Of a DNA stretch of 64,000 nt, positions 32,961-45,005 are shown in pieces; the first letter of the stretch is position 1; every line of letters starts with the position of its first letter. The stretch is from the NCBI GenBank assembly GCA_030737875.1, contig CM060918.1, forward strand, positions 772,080,552 to 772,144,551, given 5' to 3'. A program made the translations under genes and the position numbers. This DNA comes from Allium sativum (taxonomy: Eukaryota > Streptophyta > Magnoliopsida > Asparagales > Amaryllidaceae). The notes below the pieces were generated by a model, which saw only the letters and a list, made by a program, of their open reading frames with translations, ran no database searches and was not told the DNA's origin.

Positions 32961-33193
32961 TGTAACGACCCAGATTTTTAGCAATTTAATAATTAATTAA
33001 TTTAATTATTTTTATAATGGTTTAGTAATTTAGATTACTTGAATTCAATACTTTTGGATATTTAATTAATAGTGGAATAATAAATTTAATTTCGAAATAA
33101 TCAAAAATAAGTTGAATTTGCAATATTTGATAAATTGGATAATTGAAGATATTTAATCGAGTTTAAATTCGAATTATATTAACGAATTTATTT
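32961..33193 (+). repeat. element D 3' LTR, truncated
   Basis: TGTAACGACCCAGATTTT start, matching 15924-16156 nearly base for base. Homology stops abruptly at 33193/16156, marking a deletion or an insertion boundary. Confidence 0.85.
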
Positions 33194-36100
33194 AGTCTAC
33201 TCCACACTAGAAACCACAAGAATAACATAAATACTCCATAAAGGAAAATAACAAATTATTTCAATTGACGAGTCTTGAAATTAACCGATATTATATACCC
33301 GTGTTTCATACCACGAGTTTTACAATATTGTTTAATTGCAATCACATCTTCTAAAGAGGTGCAATAGTGTATGTGTATGTATGTTTTTATAGAGACTATT
33401 TTTAGGGGAAAATAGGTTATAAAACGTTTTTCGGAAAATATATGAAATCGCTATCTTTGAAATCAATCCCTTTATAGCGGGGATAATATAGATTATTCCT
33501 AAAAAATATTTGAAGATATATAATTAGTTATTGAGAGTTGAAAATCATTTGAAGATATTTAATTGAAAAAACTATTAAAACGTGTACAAAGAAGGTAAGA
33601 TTCAATTAGATTACACCATCGATTTTTACACAAAATGACATCAATTCAATAATACGAATCATAGTTATATATGGATTTCCTTGCTAAATATTATTGCCAT
33701 TTACATGGCGATCACCAATACCAACAATATGCAAAACAGTTTCAAGTTGTTTGGAAACAACAAATGCAACAACATGAAGTAAAAAACAAGACAATGGACA
33801 AAATCCGCAGTTTGACCTAGCAAATGACAAAATATTTAATAACACTCTAAACAAAAGTTGTTGCATATAATTTAGGATTTTTGGAATGACTAAGATAATT
33901 GAATTCTGGTATACCATTCAAAAGTTATGTCCATTTTACTAAGAATCTCAAACTCATCCTGTCGTTATGTACTTGATAGGACAACGACCAACAACCACAA
34001 TTTAGCTTATAAACTTCAAAATCTGGAAAAATGAGTAAAATCAAAATTTTAGCTTAGTTCATAAGCTTCCTGGAATGATTAAGATAATCAAATTTCGTTC
34101 AGCAGTTGAAAAGTTATGACAATTTTAGTAACAATCTCAAACTCAGCATATTGCTATGAATTCGACGAAACAACGAACAAAATTACAATTTTAGCTTAGA
34201 AACTTCAAAATTTGGAAAGATGAATAGAATGAAAGTTGTAGCATAGTTTCTAAGTTTTTCGTAATGACTAAGATAATCAAATTCCGTTCAGTGGTTCAAA
34301 AGTTATGACCATTTTAGTAACAATCTCAAACTCAGCATGTCGCTATGTATTCGACATGACAACGAACAAAATCATGATTTTAGCTTAGAAAACTTCAAAA
34401 TTTGGAAAGATGAATAAATGAAAGTTGTAGTATAGTTTCTAAGATTCACGGAATGACTAAGATAATCAAATTCCGTCTAATGGTTCAAAAGTTATAACCA
34501 TTTTAGTAACAATCTCAAACTCAGCCTGTCGCTATGTATTAGACAGGACATCGAACAAAATCATGATTTTAGCTTAGAATACTTCAAAATTCGGAAAGAT
34601 GAATAAAATGAAAGCTGTAGCATAGTTTCTAAGATAATCAAATTCCGTTTAGTGTTTCAAAAGTTATGACTATTTTAGTAACAATTACAAATTCAGACTG
34701 CCACTATGTGTTCAACAAGACAAAAAAAAAATCATGGTTTTAACTTAAAAAATTTAAAATTTGGAAAGATAAATAAAATGAAAGTTATAGCATACTTCTT
34801 AAGCTTTCTGGAATAACTAAGACAATCAAATTCCATTTAGTGGTTCAAAATTTATGACTGTTTTAATATAGCAACATGAAATAAAACCAACAAGAACAGA
34901 ACCGACGTCAACTCAATTTCTTCACAACTACTCAATAAACTCGGATAATATCACCAACAACGATATCAACTAGAAAGTGCAAGGTTCACTCGCCTGAATA
35001 AGAATCAACAATAAGATATAGTAAGCAAAATAGGAGCTTGAAGCTTTAACTGGCCTTCTCAAAACCTGCTAAGAAGTTTATTATAACATGCAGATATAAA
35101 ACGTCAGTTACTTTAAATAAATTTTCAACCAAAGATCAAAGAAGGATTTTGATTTGATATTAGAGTGATTACCTGCTGGATCTCTCTATTTTATAACTTA
35201 ATTTCACTAGTTGGATGCTTGGGAGGCTATGATTTTGATTTAGAATGGATTTTTAGGGGTTTTCTTCTTTTTGGGTTTTGAGAAAATCAAATGAGGAGGA
35301 AGAATACCTACTGTATTCTTACTCTCTCCAGAAACCTCTTATGTTAATCAAATCTTAAAATTCCATTAAGCCTAATCAAAGTTACTAATTAGATATTAGG
35401 CTTTAATAGCTCAAATTATGGCTGATTACCTTAATTATGGCATATTTAAACAACTATTTACATAAATTCTCATTATTAATTACAATTTAAGGTTACAACA
35501 ACTAATTAAACCACAAAACCATTAGTGAGAGATATTTTTAACATCATTTATTAGAAGTTTTTATATAATTCTTCAAATCTTTCATATATTTGCTAATTTC
35601 ACAATACTTTCAATTGTTTGCAAATTACATTTCGTTTGAAATATACTTAAAAATTTAAGCATTACGGTAAATCCAGCAATTCAATTTTTTACCACAGAAA
35701 AATAATTCTACAATTTTATAAAATTATTCCCAGCATACGTATAAACACATTTTGCAAAAAAATTAGCATTTTGTAGTTTCACCTCAATAAGATGTTCTGG
35801 AAAACACCGTTTTGACCTAAATAAATTATTACTTATATTTTGACAATCCATTGCGCTAAGCAACGCAAAAATCATAAAACACTTATTCTTATCTCAAAAT
35901 CACTTGTCAAAATATTTTCAATAGTTTGTTTTTCTATTGTTATTCTAAAATTAAAAATCCATTTTACCTCAACACCCAATATATATAAATATATATATAT
36001 ATATATTTACACATACATATTTATTTATTTACACACTTTCACCAAATTGCCAAAGGCATCGGTTATTCTTCTTTCCCAGTTCTTAGTAATTCTCAATTTA

Positions 36101-36232
36101 TATTAAATAAAACTCCAACCAAACTCCGCTTTCATTTGAAAAGATGTTTATTTCTTAATTGACAAATTAAAATTCTCATTATAATTCATTAATTACTACA
36201 ACAAGTTATTTTCTAAGACCAGGGTAGTTACA
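33194..36232 (-). repeat. element G LTR (3' LTR on the minus strand)
   Basis: The LTR start is clear at 36232 (CA on plus, TG on minus). On the minus strand a TATAAAAT box lies at 35195-35188. A donor-like CAG|GCGAGT follows about 196 nt further on (near 34991), the spacing of the other families, though with GC in place of GT. A tandem array lies beyond it. No second LTR is in the window to prove the left end. Confidence 0.55.
33885..34880. repeat. 188-bp tandem repeat array
   Basis: Six head-to-tail copies. GACTAAGATAATC-type phase points fall at 33888, 34078, 34266, 34455, about 34630 and 34815, giving periods of 188-190 bp. The fifth copy has a short deletion. Each unit has CAAAAGTTATGACCATTTTA and AACTCAGC-TGTCGCTATG blocks. 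Confidence 0.9.
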
Positions 36233-36270
36233 AACTTCTACCCTTACAAAAATTGCATCCTTGCAATTTT
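36233..36270 (-). promoter_or_regulatory. hairpin plus polypurine tract of element G
   Basis: On the minus strand AAAATTGCA-AGGA-TGCAATTTT (36270-36249) is followed by GTAAGGGTAGAAG before the LTR. The stem is entirely different from A-C, yet fully paired with the same loop type. Confidence 0.8.
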
Positions 36271-36768
36271 CTTAGGATAGTCATAAAAAACCTTATTTAA
36301 TACACCATCACAAGAAACAACAATGAATGAAATAAACTTGAGTATAAAACTCCTTATCCCCATGCTTGGAAAAGAGATAAACTCAGAAAAGAGATAAACT
36401 CGGATATGCACACTATATCCTAATAAGCTTCTCCACTTCAGCACTCGAAATTATCTTATCATCGAAAATTTTCAAAGGCATTTAACCTATTAGACAAAAA
36501 CTGAAGAAAGGTGTTACATGAGAGGCCCTTCAAAGAAGAAAAAACTCTCATAAACTCTATTAAAGAACCCAACTACAAATCCAGCATCCCATAACACTTC
36601 TTTACAAATAAGACATACGGATGTCGAAAAACTCGAGATGGCCAACTAGAGAGTATTTTCAAAAATGCGCTACAATCAATAAGCTTAGAGATGATTATCA
36701 GTGCATTGAAGAAACTCAATAGAGAAAAGATCATAGATAGAAAAATCTGATAGATTCTCTATAGTTTC
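36271..36768 (-). other. element G internal region, left part
   Basis: About 500 bp. A 66-residue minus-strand frame (36444-36244) ends at the hairpin but shows no family motif I recognise. Interrupted by element C at 36769. Confidence 0.4.
36764..36768 (+). repeat. left target-site duplication of element C (GTTTC)
   Basis: Identical to 47656-47660. Confidence 0.93.
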
Positions 36769-37032
36769 TGTAACACCCCGTATGTTCTATAACAATGAAA
36801 TTCACAAATTAAAGTATAATTAATTTCAAATCAAAGAATTAAGGGAAACGGGATACGCCATTGCGTTCGTCTCAGAATTGTGCTTGAGATAGAGTCTGAG
36901 TTTGCGTAAAGCGGACTCCGTATGAGGGAGATATGACCTCCGAAAGTTTCAGAATTCAGTTTAAAATTCAAACAGACAGAAACAATTCAGAACGAATTCA
37001 AATTTCAAAAAAATCGGACCCAGATTGGGCTA

Positions 37033-37051
37033 GGCAGGAATTTTCCCGCCC
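37033..37051 (+). promoter_or_regulatory. E2F-like site in C 5' LTR
   Basis: GGCAGGAATTTTCCCGCCC: the right half TTTTCCCGCC fits the E2F consensus closely; the left half is decayed. Confidence 0.45.
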
Positions 37052-37067
37052 AAGGCACCCAGGTCGA

Positions 37068-37130
37068 CTGGGTAGTCGACCTGGGGGTCGATTGGGTAGT
37101 CGACCTGGCCCCTGAGCTAGGTCGAACCCA
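37068..37130 (+). repeat. GTCGAC array, C 5' LTR (3 sites)
   Basis: AGGTCGACTGGGTAGTCGACCT forms a hairpin-like unit (given here as arms CCAGGTCGAC and GTCGACCTGG around TGGGTA), followed by a second, partly decayed unit. Confidence 0.88.
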
Positions 37131-37284
37131 GCCCCTCCTGGCTGGCCTGGTCTGTGCTTGGCCGAATTTCTGAGCCTTGTTTTGTCACTAGGGCTAGGTG
37201 TCAGCTCCGGATTGGTTTCTCTTTGAAACGAACGGCTAATATTAATCTAAGCTCCATCGACGGCTCGAATCAATTCACAAACTC

Positions 37285-37292
37285 TATAAAAA
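37285..37292 (+). promoter_or_regulatory. TATA box, C 5' LTR
   Basis: CTCTATAAAAAGG context, 226 bp before the donor-like site. Confidence 0.75.
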
Positions 37293-37673
37293 GGACCTAA
37301 GACTCCACCTAATTCACACAAATAAAAATGAGAATGAGACCGTCATGCTGCTGAAGTGAGTCTAGGAGTAGCCGTCAAAATTGAGAAACGATTAGGAGTC
37401 GATTCAAAAGCTTAAAGCAACAACAGTTAAATCAAAACAACACCTACAACAAAGGATAGCATCTCCAAATTCAGAATTCAGAATCCTGAATTGAAGATTC
37501 GTCATACGTTGTAAGCAGAGTGCTATTCCGATGTGAATGAATAATTGAGATTTGATTTGTGTGAAATGAGAAATGGAATTGTACTTAATTTGTGGTGATA
37601 ATAATTCATAATTGTATGTTTCTATGATTCTAATTATGAATCGATTTGGGATGTTGTGGTATAACGATGTTAG

Positions 37674-37823
37674 ACCTATTGGATATTTGCAAGTATATGA
37701 TTCATGTTGAAAGTTAACGACTATATGTTTGTGGTAGTTTATTACAACACCTATTGGATATTTGCAAGTATATGATTCATGTTGAAAGTTAACGACTATA
37801 TGTTTGTGGTAGTTTATTTAAGA
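37674..37823 (+). repeat. 75-bp tandem duplication in the C LTR
   Basis: Two essentially identical copies beginning ACCTATTGGATATTTGC at 37674 and 37749. Also present in the 3' LTR (45387 and 45462), so it predates insertion. Confidence 0.95.
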
Positions 37824-38605
37824 TTCATACAAGTATATGATTCACTATTATGCCAACATAATGTATATTTTTATAATCATTTTTAATGTAATTGGATCCA
37901 TTTGGGTATTATGACTCATACGAATTTATGTTGGAATTGGCATCATGATTCAAGTGTAAAACCATACTTTTGTATTAGTGACAAAAGCAAGCATCATTGT
38001 GAACTTGTGTTAATTCTATGAACATGACTAGATTACGTTTGGTGTTATGCCTAATTGGAAACATATTTTAGGCCTATGTTGTTATCAAACTCATATGATA
38101 ATATATGTGTGACACATATTTAAGTTAGGTTCATATTTTTAAAATGCAAGTTTACATGACTAGATTAAAACCATGATTCATGTTAGGTATGTTTCATGTC
38201 AAGATTATATGCTATTACAATGCAAGTTTACAAGTGCCTAATCCATGTTAATTAGATCGTTATGTTGCAAGTTCATGCGTTCACACACCCCTTTTGATGT
38301 TACTTAGAATATATAAACACCATGTTCTGAGCCTCCCCCTTTTCATATGGCTAAGTTGGGCTTAAATGTTAAGCCCAACATATGTTATATTATAGCGAAT
38401 GTATAAAACGGGGGTAGTGACGTTGGGTTAAAAATATAAAACATATGTGTTGGCATGTTTGACGCATGCCAACGACCTTGAGAACATTTAAGTGGTACAA
38501 AGTAATTTTACCCAATAGAGATGAATTTGAATAATGGGCCGCAAATATTTACATATAAAAAGAAAAGAGACAAAATATGTAAACCTAGAAAATACGATGT
38601 GTTTA

Positions 38606-38805
38606 ACCCGAGGTTGGATTGAGTTGTGACATAAACCTGCCCGGAACCGCCCGGCTGTCCAGTAGTCACAACAATACCTATCCAATGTGGGTGGTTAAAT
38701 GTTGAGCCCAATAAAGACCCGAGGTTAGACTGAGTTGTGACGTAAGACTGCCCGGACCCAACCGGCAACAGGCAGCCACAACAATACCTGTCTAATGTGA
38801 GTGGT
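38606..38805 (+). other. twin hairpin modules, C 5' LTR
   Basis: Unit 1 pairs TTGGAT (38614) with ATCCAA (38680) and GTTGTGAC (38623) with GTCACAAC (38665). Unit 2 pairs TTAGAC (38725) with GTCTAA (38790) and GTTGTG (38734) with CACAAC (38777). Confidence 0.65.
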
Positions 38806-39943
38806 CGAGGCTTTAATAAGACAATTAAGGCTGAGTCAGGATTGATAGGATTAAGTAAATTGAATTTATATTTAATCAAATTGAACATGCTAAACTATAC
38901 AGACTGATTGGGGGTTAGGTTTACAGAACACTTAACCAACTTAGCATGTTGGCTAGAAATAGAAAATCTTGTAGCGGGGGACCCTTTTCAGCAGTAACCC
39001 TACAAGGTGTATCAGGATACCTTGAACTAGGCAGGGTGGGGCACGATTACTGGGCTGACTGTAAGAGGTCAAATCGACGGCGGTGGTGCAGCAGTGTAGG
39101 TTCTAACGGGGAGCGGGTGTGCACACACTCCGACGTAGAAAAATTAGGCACTGGGCACCAGTAGTATACCTGTGCATTCTAGAATTGTGTCGGGCCGCCA
39201 CCATGGGACTTGATACACCCCATGGTGGGACCAGCATAGGTAGCTACAACATCAGGGGCCGTAAGACACATGTAACTATGCGAGTAGGATCCGATCATTT
39301 GAAATGGATCACTTCACTCTGATTATGGGGTGCCTGTTGGGAACTAGTTAATAGGGGTGCAGAGATTAATATGGGGTACGATAGTGTATTCGTCTCTAGA
39401 CAACTTAACTTAGTTTATATTGCTTTCCCATTCCCAGTTTATACTTATCATGCTCATTTCTTTATTCATAGACTGAATAGTCCTAGACTTACTCAGGCTT
39501 TATGTCTGACTCTACTTTTCTTTCGTCTTCTTTTCTTCCGTTTCCCCCCCAGGTCCACAGGGAGGGAATACCGCAGCTTGACCAGTTATCACATCCAGCT
39601 TGAAGAGAAAGAATGTATTGCTTGGATCTCTTTCGTTTTGGACTATGGCTTTGGATAGCAATCATGGGGACTTATGCAGTTTACTTATGTTTTTATGCTT
39701 CCTTAAGTTATGAAATCAAGACAGTTATGAAAATGTAATGTTTTTGGAAGTATTGTAAGACAATTATGGCATGGTTTGTGTAACACGTATTTTGATGAAA
39801 TAAAAGTTGCTGTTGTTTTCCGTTGTTCGAAAATATGTGTATTTATATCTATCTTGTGTATCTGTGACTTATACTTATAAACCTCCACCAAAATTAGGGC
39901 ATTCCCTTTGAGAGTGACCCTGACGGAGGTGGGGTGTTTCACT

Positions 39944-39955
39944 TGGTATCAGAGC
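39944..39955 (+). other. primer binding site of element C
   Basis: TGGTATCAGAGC two bases after the 5' LTR. Confidence 0.93.
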
Positions 39956-40126
39956 ATAGGTTTACCAGATGAGATAAATAGTTTTGAAAAATTATTTTCA
40001 AAAGAAAATTTAAAGAAGCATTTTTAAAGATAAAATGTTATTTTATTTTAAAAAGGCATGGTCCCCCCGAAAGCCATAGGTACTATCTTTTATCCTTCGT
40101 TTTGAATCTCTCCTTTCTGTTTCAGC

Positions 40127-41107
40127 ATGTCTGGAGACCTTACTCCCCAGCTACTGACGCTTTCACTCCTCCTCCTTCTCTACGTGAACCAGCAAGCGGA
40201 AGAGTCCCAGAACAGGAAGACGAATAATAGTCAAAGAAGAAAGGATCGTAACAGTAATGACAAGAAACGCGAAAAAAGGAAATGTTACTTCTGCGGAATT
40301 CTTGGATATATGGAGGGAGACTGCAGGAAGAAGAAGAGGAGGATGAGTGCTACTTGCTTTCAGTGTAGGGAGACAGGCCACTGGGCTAGGGACTGCCCAA
40401 AGAAGAAAGGACAGGGACAGAAAACTGGATCCACCTCAGGGGCACAGGTTCATGTGCTAGAGGCACCACCTCTACAACAACGAGGTACACATACTTCTGT
40501 AGAAAGTGTAGTTTATCTTTATGATCACCCAGTTCGCACTTTATTTGATTCTGGCGCATCACACTCCTTTATTTCATCTGCTTTAGTAGAATCTCTGCAC
40601 CTAGAAACTAGTATGGTAGAGGACCCCTTAATTGTTTCAAATCCAATCGGGGGCCCAGTTCATTTGTCTATGATCTGTGTGGGATTGAAAATTTCTATTC
40701 TAAGCGTAGAATTTAGATGTAGTGCCTTTGTTTTGGGCTTCTCGGGATATGGTTTGATTTTGGGCATGGATTGGCTATCCAGTAATGGTGCCATCCTTAA
40801 TTGTGAGAAAAGGGTGGTTAGGCTTCTAACCCAACTCGGTAACACTCTGGAAATTACTTGTAATCCCTCGCATGGGGTTATGCTTAGTTATCTTGAATCG
40901 CTAGATGCTTCTGTTGAGAGTTTGCAATCGGTTAAAGTGGTCCGTGAATATCCGGATGTCTTCGAAGAGGTGAAAGGCTTACCTCCGAAGCGGGAGATAG
41001 ACTTCCGCATATACCTTGTAGATAATGCAAAGCCCGTCGCGTTGCCCGTTAGACACATGGCCCACGGGAAAGGAAAGAGCTCAGTAAACAGGTTAAAGAG
41101 CTTCTAG
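40127..41107 (+). pseudogene. gag-protease-RT start of element C (Gag core deleted)
   Basis: Starts MSGDLT like A, then jumps into a leucine-rich junction and a basic tail, so the Gag core is gone. The first zinc knuckle, CYFCGILGYMEGDC, has Tyr in place of the ligand His; the second, CFQCRETGHWARDC, is canonical. Protease reads DSGASHSF at 40547, the usual motif, better kept than in A. The frame enters RT (LPPKREIDFRIYLVDNAKP) and is lost after RHMAH because one base is missing near 41060. Confidence 0.9.
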
Positions 41108-42153
41108 AGAAGGGGTTCATTAGAAGGAGAATTTCAGAATGGGGCGCTCCAGTGGTGTTCGCCACAAAGGCGGATGGTTCACTCCGTCTATGTGTTGACT
41201 ATAGGGAGCTCAACAAACTAACGAAAAAGAATAGGCACCCTCTCCCTAGAATTGACGATCTGTTTCACCATCTTGTAGGAGCGTCAGTTTTCTCCCAACT
41301 CGATTTGGCGACTGGTTTTCATCAGCTAAGGGTGGCTGAAGATAGCATCGATAAGACAACATTCAAAACCCCAGACGGCTTCTTTGAATGGCTTGTCATG
41401 CCTTTCAGCTTCACAAACGCACCCGCTTACTTCGTGGACCTGATGAGTAGGGTGTTCAGAGAATTCCTCAATAAATCCGTAGTGGTCTTCATAGACGATA
41501 TCTTGATCTTCTCAAAGAGTGAAGAAGAGCATGCTCAGCACTTAAGGGCAATCATGGAAACTCTGCGAGTCCATCAGCTAAAAGCCAAATTCTCCAAGTG
41601 TCACTTTTGGAGAGAGGAAGTGAAGTTTCTTGGGCACGTAGTATCCAAAAATGGGTTAGCTGTGGACCCTGCTAAGGTAGTAGCGGTACAGGATTGGAAG
41701 ACACCAAGGAATGCAATTGAGGTCCGAAGTTTTCTAGGATTAGCAGGTTTCTACCGAAAATTCATAAGGGATTTTGCGAAAATCTCAGCTCCACTCACAA
41801 GGCTGACAAAGAAGAATCTAGTGTTCAATTGGGACTTGGATTGCGAGTTTGCTTTCCAACGACTAAAAAGGGCTCTTACAACAGCCCCAGTTCTGACGTT
41901 GCCAGATGGAAGCAAGATGTTCACAGTTTATACAGATGCATGTAGGACAGGGCTAGGCGCTGTCTTAATGCAAGAAGGAAGGGTAGTAGCTTATGGCGGG
42001 AGACAGTTGAAAGTGCACGAAAAGAACTACCCAACCCATGATCTTGAGTTAGCCGCCATCGTCTTTGCACTCAAGTCTTGGCGACATTATCTCCTAGGTG
42101 AGAAGTTCGAACTTTACACTGACCATAAAGCATTGAAATATCTTTTCTCGTAG
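41108..42153 (+). pseudogene. pol: reverse transcriptase and RNase H of element C
   Basis: Contains all RT blocks: [54 protein letters not shown] and the FIDD active site at 41488-41499. RNase H follows with [29 protein letters not shown] and [12 protein letters not shown], then a TAG at 42151 where A has CAG. Within the domain there is no other break. Confidence 0.92.
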
Positions 42154-43308
42154 AAAGATCTTAACTTGAGGCAACAGAGATGGATGGAGTTTCTTGCCTC
42201 GTACGATTTCAAGTTCTCCTACAATCCGGGCAAAGACAACGTAGTGGCAGACGCGTTGAGCCGAAAGAAGCTAACATTAAGCCCGCTATTTGTTGAAAGG
42301 CAAAGCCTAGAGTATATAGCCAGTTTTAACTTTAGGCCCTCCTCTAATTTCATACCAGGTTTATTAACATCTCTTGAGGTGCGCCCTACTCTGTTGGACT
42401 CAATAGGGTCAGCACAACGCGAAGACCCTCAGCTTGTGGAGACGATTGATAGGCTAATTAGGGATGAGACTTCAAGTCACCTCAGCAGATACTCCATCGA
42501 CAATAAGGGTTGGCTAAGGCGAGACGGAAGGTTATGCGTCCCACAGACAAGGGATTTAGTAAAGACGGTTCTCGAGGAAGCACATCACTCCAAAATGACG
42601 ATAGATCCAGGCAGAGATAAAATGTACAAGGACATAAAGAGAACTTTCTTTTGGAGCGACATAAAGAAGGACGTGGCAGATTTCGTTTCTAAGTGTATGA
42701 CTTGCCAACAGGTTAAGGCGGAGCAGAAGAAGCCTGGCGGTCTGCTCCATCCTCTAGAGGTCCCACAGTGGAAGTGGGATAGCATTTCAATGGACTTCAT
42801 TGATGGGCTTCCCAGGTCTAGAAGAGGCAACACTAGCATTTGGGTAATAGTGGATAGGCTTACTAAAAGCGCCCACTTTTTACCTGTCAAGAGTAAAAGG
42901 ACTGCCTCATCCCTAGCATCTCTTTATCTCAAGGAAATTGTTCGACTCCTTGGAATACCCTCCAGCATTGTTAGTGACCGAGACCATATCTTCACAAGTG
43001 AGTTTTGGCGGAGTTTGCAAGAAGCGGTAGGCACACAATTATGCTTGAGTACAGCCTATCACCCCCAAACCGACGGCCAGACAGAGAGAGTGAACAGAAT
43101 TTTGGAGGACCTTTTAAGTCTGTGCGTCCTTGACTTCGGAGGGACGTGGGAAGACCATCTTCCTTTGGTGGAATTTGCCTACAACAACAGCTACCAAGCC
43201 ACCACCGGAATGGCACCCTTCGAAGCTTTATATGGAAGACCGTGCCGATCGCCCACATGTTGGTGGGAGTCTACTGACAAGCTCATACTTGGACCAGATA
43301 TGATCTGA
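42154..43308 (+). pseudogene. pol: RNase H end and integrase of element C
   Basis: Continues in the same frame as RT. After the RNase H tail (NPGKDNVVADALSRK) the integrase HHCC segment is complete (HHSKMTIDPGRDKM to CMTCQQVKA). Catalytic Asp, Asp and Glu lie in [24 protein letters not shown] and TERVNRILEDLL. It ends at TGA 43306-43308, where A has CGA. This is the best-kept integrase in the window. Confidence 0.92.
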
Positions 43309-43832
43309 GAGACTTCAGAGAAAGTAGACTTAATACGGAGAAGGATGAAGACAGCCCAAGACAGACAAAAATCCTACGCCGACAAGAGGAGGACCGACCT
43401 TGAATTTGAGGTTGGGGACAGAGTTTTTCTTAAGGTATCTCCTCTAAGGAACGTTGTTCGTTTTGGATCCACTGGAAAGCTAGCACCAAGGTTCGTAGGA
43501 CCGTTTCCTATCATCGAGAAAATTGGGAAAATGGCCTATAGATTAGAGCTACCCGAAAAGCTGGCCGGAGTTCCAACGTCTTTCATGTTTCACACCTCCG
43601 AAAATGTCTACATGAATCTGCTGAAGTGGTAGAGCCAAACATCCTTGAAGAAGCTGAAGTGGAACGCGAAGCAACCGTGAGGAAAGTTCCAACCCACATC
43701 TTAGGAACTGAAGTGAAAAAGCTACGCAACCGCGAAGTCAAGCTCATCAAAGTTCAGTGGAGCGACGCCGAGGAAGACACGACTTGGGAAACTGAGGCTA
43801 GAATACGCGCAGCCTACCCTTTTCTTTTTTAG
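43309..43832 (+). pseudogene. integrase C-terminus and chromodomain of element C
   Basis: [18 protein letters not shown] segment, then a frameshift near 43575 and the chromodomain in the next frame ([38 protein letters not shown]), ending TAG at 43830-43832, where A reads on for a few residues. Confidence 0.88.
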
Positions 43833-44383
43833 GGTACATCTTTGATCTCTCTTTTTCCTTAAGTTGTGCTTTTATCTATCTTTAGGGTATATCTCCTCGA
43901 CCTTATCTTTTAGGTACGAACCCTTTGGATGAAAACATGTAACTGAAACATGTTATGGATGATGGTTGCAAGTGGTTGCAAGTGGTTGCTCGTGGTTGCA
44001 TATACACACACAATCTAGGTTTTAGATCGGCTCAGTCACTTCATATTGCATATGCATATATGTATTTATATTCGTATATGGTTGAAGTTTAATGTGTTGT
44101 CATATGGATGTTGCATTTGTATATGAATGATTGTGCACTCATGAAGAATCATGAATAGGAGAATTTGCATACATAATGGATTCATGACACTTACATAATT
44201 TGCATTAAGGAGGTCAACTGAATCAGTAGACCGCCTGATTTTGCATTAGATAAGTACATGTACACACACTTTGCATATGATCATGAAGCATTAGAAGTCT
44301 TTTAAGGACAATGGACGCTCGTGTTTGATGGATGAGTAGATGGACGTTTGGATGTTAGGATATACATTCTTCCTAGACTTGAA
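43833..44383 (+). other. conserved non-coding 3' internal region of element C
   Basis: Aligned with 9437-9975 of A: GAAACATG inverted repeat, GTGGTTGC repeats near 43970-44000, ATACACACAC block, and the 44208-44236 palindrome. Confidence 0.7.
44208..44236 (+). promoter_or_regulatory. 29-bp near-palindrome upstream of the C polypurine tract
   Basis: Identical to the copy in A (9799-9827). Confidence 0.6.
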
Positions 44384-44419
44384 GATTTCGGGGACGAAAT
44401 CCTTATAAGTGGGGGAGAA
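44384..44419 (+). promoter_or_regulatory. hairpin plus polypurine tract of element C
   Basis: GATTTCG-GGGA-CGAAATC (44384-44401), then AAGTGGGGGAGAA abutting the 3' LTR. Confidence 0.85.
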
Positions 44420-44710
44420 TGTAACACCCCGTATGTTCTATAACAGTGAAATTCACAAATTAAAGTATAATTAATTTCAAATCAAAGAATTAAGGGAAAC
44501 GGGATACGCCATTGCGTTCGTCTAGGAATTTTGCTTGAGATAGAGTCCGAGTTTGCGTAAAACGGACTCCGTATGAGGGAGATATGACCTCCAGAAGTTT
44601 CAGAATTCAGTTTAAAATTCAAACAGATAGAAACAGTTCAGAACGAATTCAAATTTCAAAAAAATCGGACCCAGATTGGGCTGGGAGGGAATTTTCCCGC
44701 CCAAGGCACC

Positions 44711-44840
44711 CAGGTCGACTGAGTTGTCGACCTGGGGCACCCAAGTCGACTGGGTAGTCGACCTGGGGCACCCAGGTCGACTATGTAGTCGACCTGGGGG
44801 TCGACTGGGTAGTCGACCTGGCCCCTGAGCCAGGTCGAAC
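44711..44840 (+). repeat. GTCGAC array, C 3' LTR (expanded)
   Basis: Four GGTCGACT...AGTCGACCTGGGG units of about 31 bp, two more than the 5' LTR. Each is an inverted repeat with arms like CCAGGTCGAC / GTCGACCTGG. Confidence 0.9.
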
Positions 44841-44997
44841 CCAGCCCCTCCTGGCTGGCCTGGTCTGTGCTTGGCCGAATTTCTGAGCCTTGTCTTGTCA
44901 CTAGGGCTAGGTGTCAGCTCCTGATTGGTTTCTCTTTGAAACGAACGGCTAATATTAATCTAAGCTCCATCGACGGCTCGAATCAATTCACAAACTC

Positions 44998-45005
44998 TAT
45001 AAAAA
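44998..45005 (+). promoter_or_regulatory. TATA box, C 3' LTR
   Basis: TATAAAAA, same context as 37285. Confidence 0.7.

Larger units (their letters stand above)
15924..33193 (+). mobile_element. Element D: large non-coding gypsy-type element, split by B
   Basis: The 5' LTR begins TGTAACGACCC at 15924, is interrupted by element B, and resumes at 26259 to end CCATTACA at 31143. The primer site follows at 31146, then 1.8 kb of internal sequence, a hairpin/polypurine tract at 32925-32960, and a 3' LTR that matches the 5' start for only 233 bp. The internal region has no gag or pol. LTR ends and leader resemble element E, so D looks like a deleted relative of that family. Confidence 0.75.
37511..39552 (+). 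other. predicted leader intron, C 5' LTR
   Basis: Donor CGTT|GTAAGCAGA. Acceptor TTTCCCCCCCAG|GTCCACAGGGAGG with TTTATGTCTGAC upstream. Length 2042 nt. Confidence 0.55.
36769..39941 (+). repeat. 5' LTR of element C
   Basis: TGTAACACCCCG to GTGTTTCA. Contents: GC-rich palindrome 37033-37051, GTCGAC array, TATA at 37285, donor at 37511, a 75-bp tandem duplication (37674-37823), hairpin modules, acceptor at 39552 and AATAAA near 39800. Confidence 0.95.

Noticed and set aside
40127..40200. Leucine-rich N-terminus of the C frame as a signal peptide
   Set aside because: It is produced by the deletion junction that removed the Gag core; A has hydrophilic Gag at this point.
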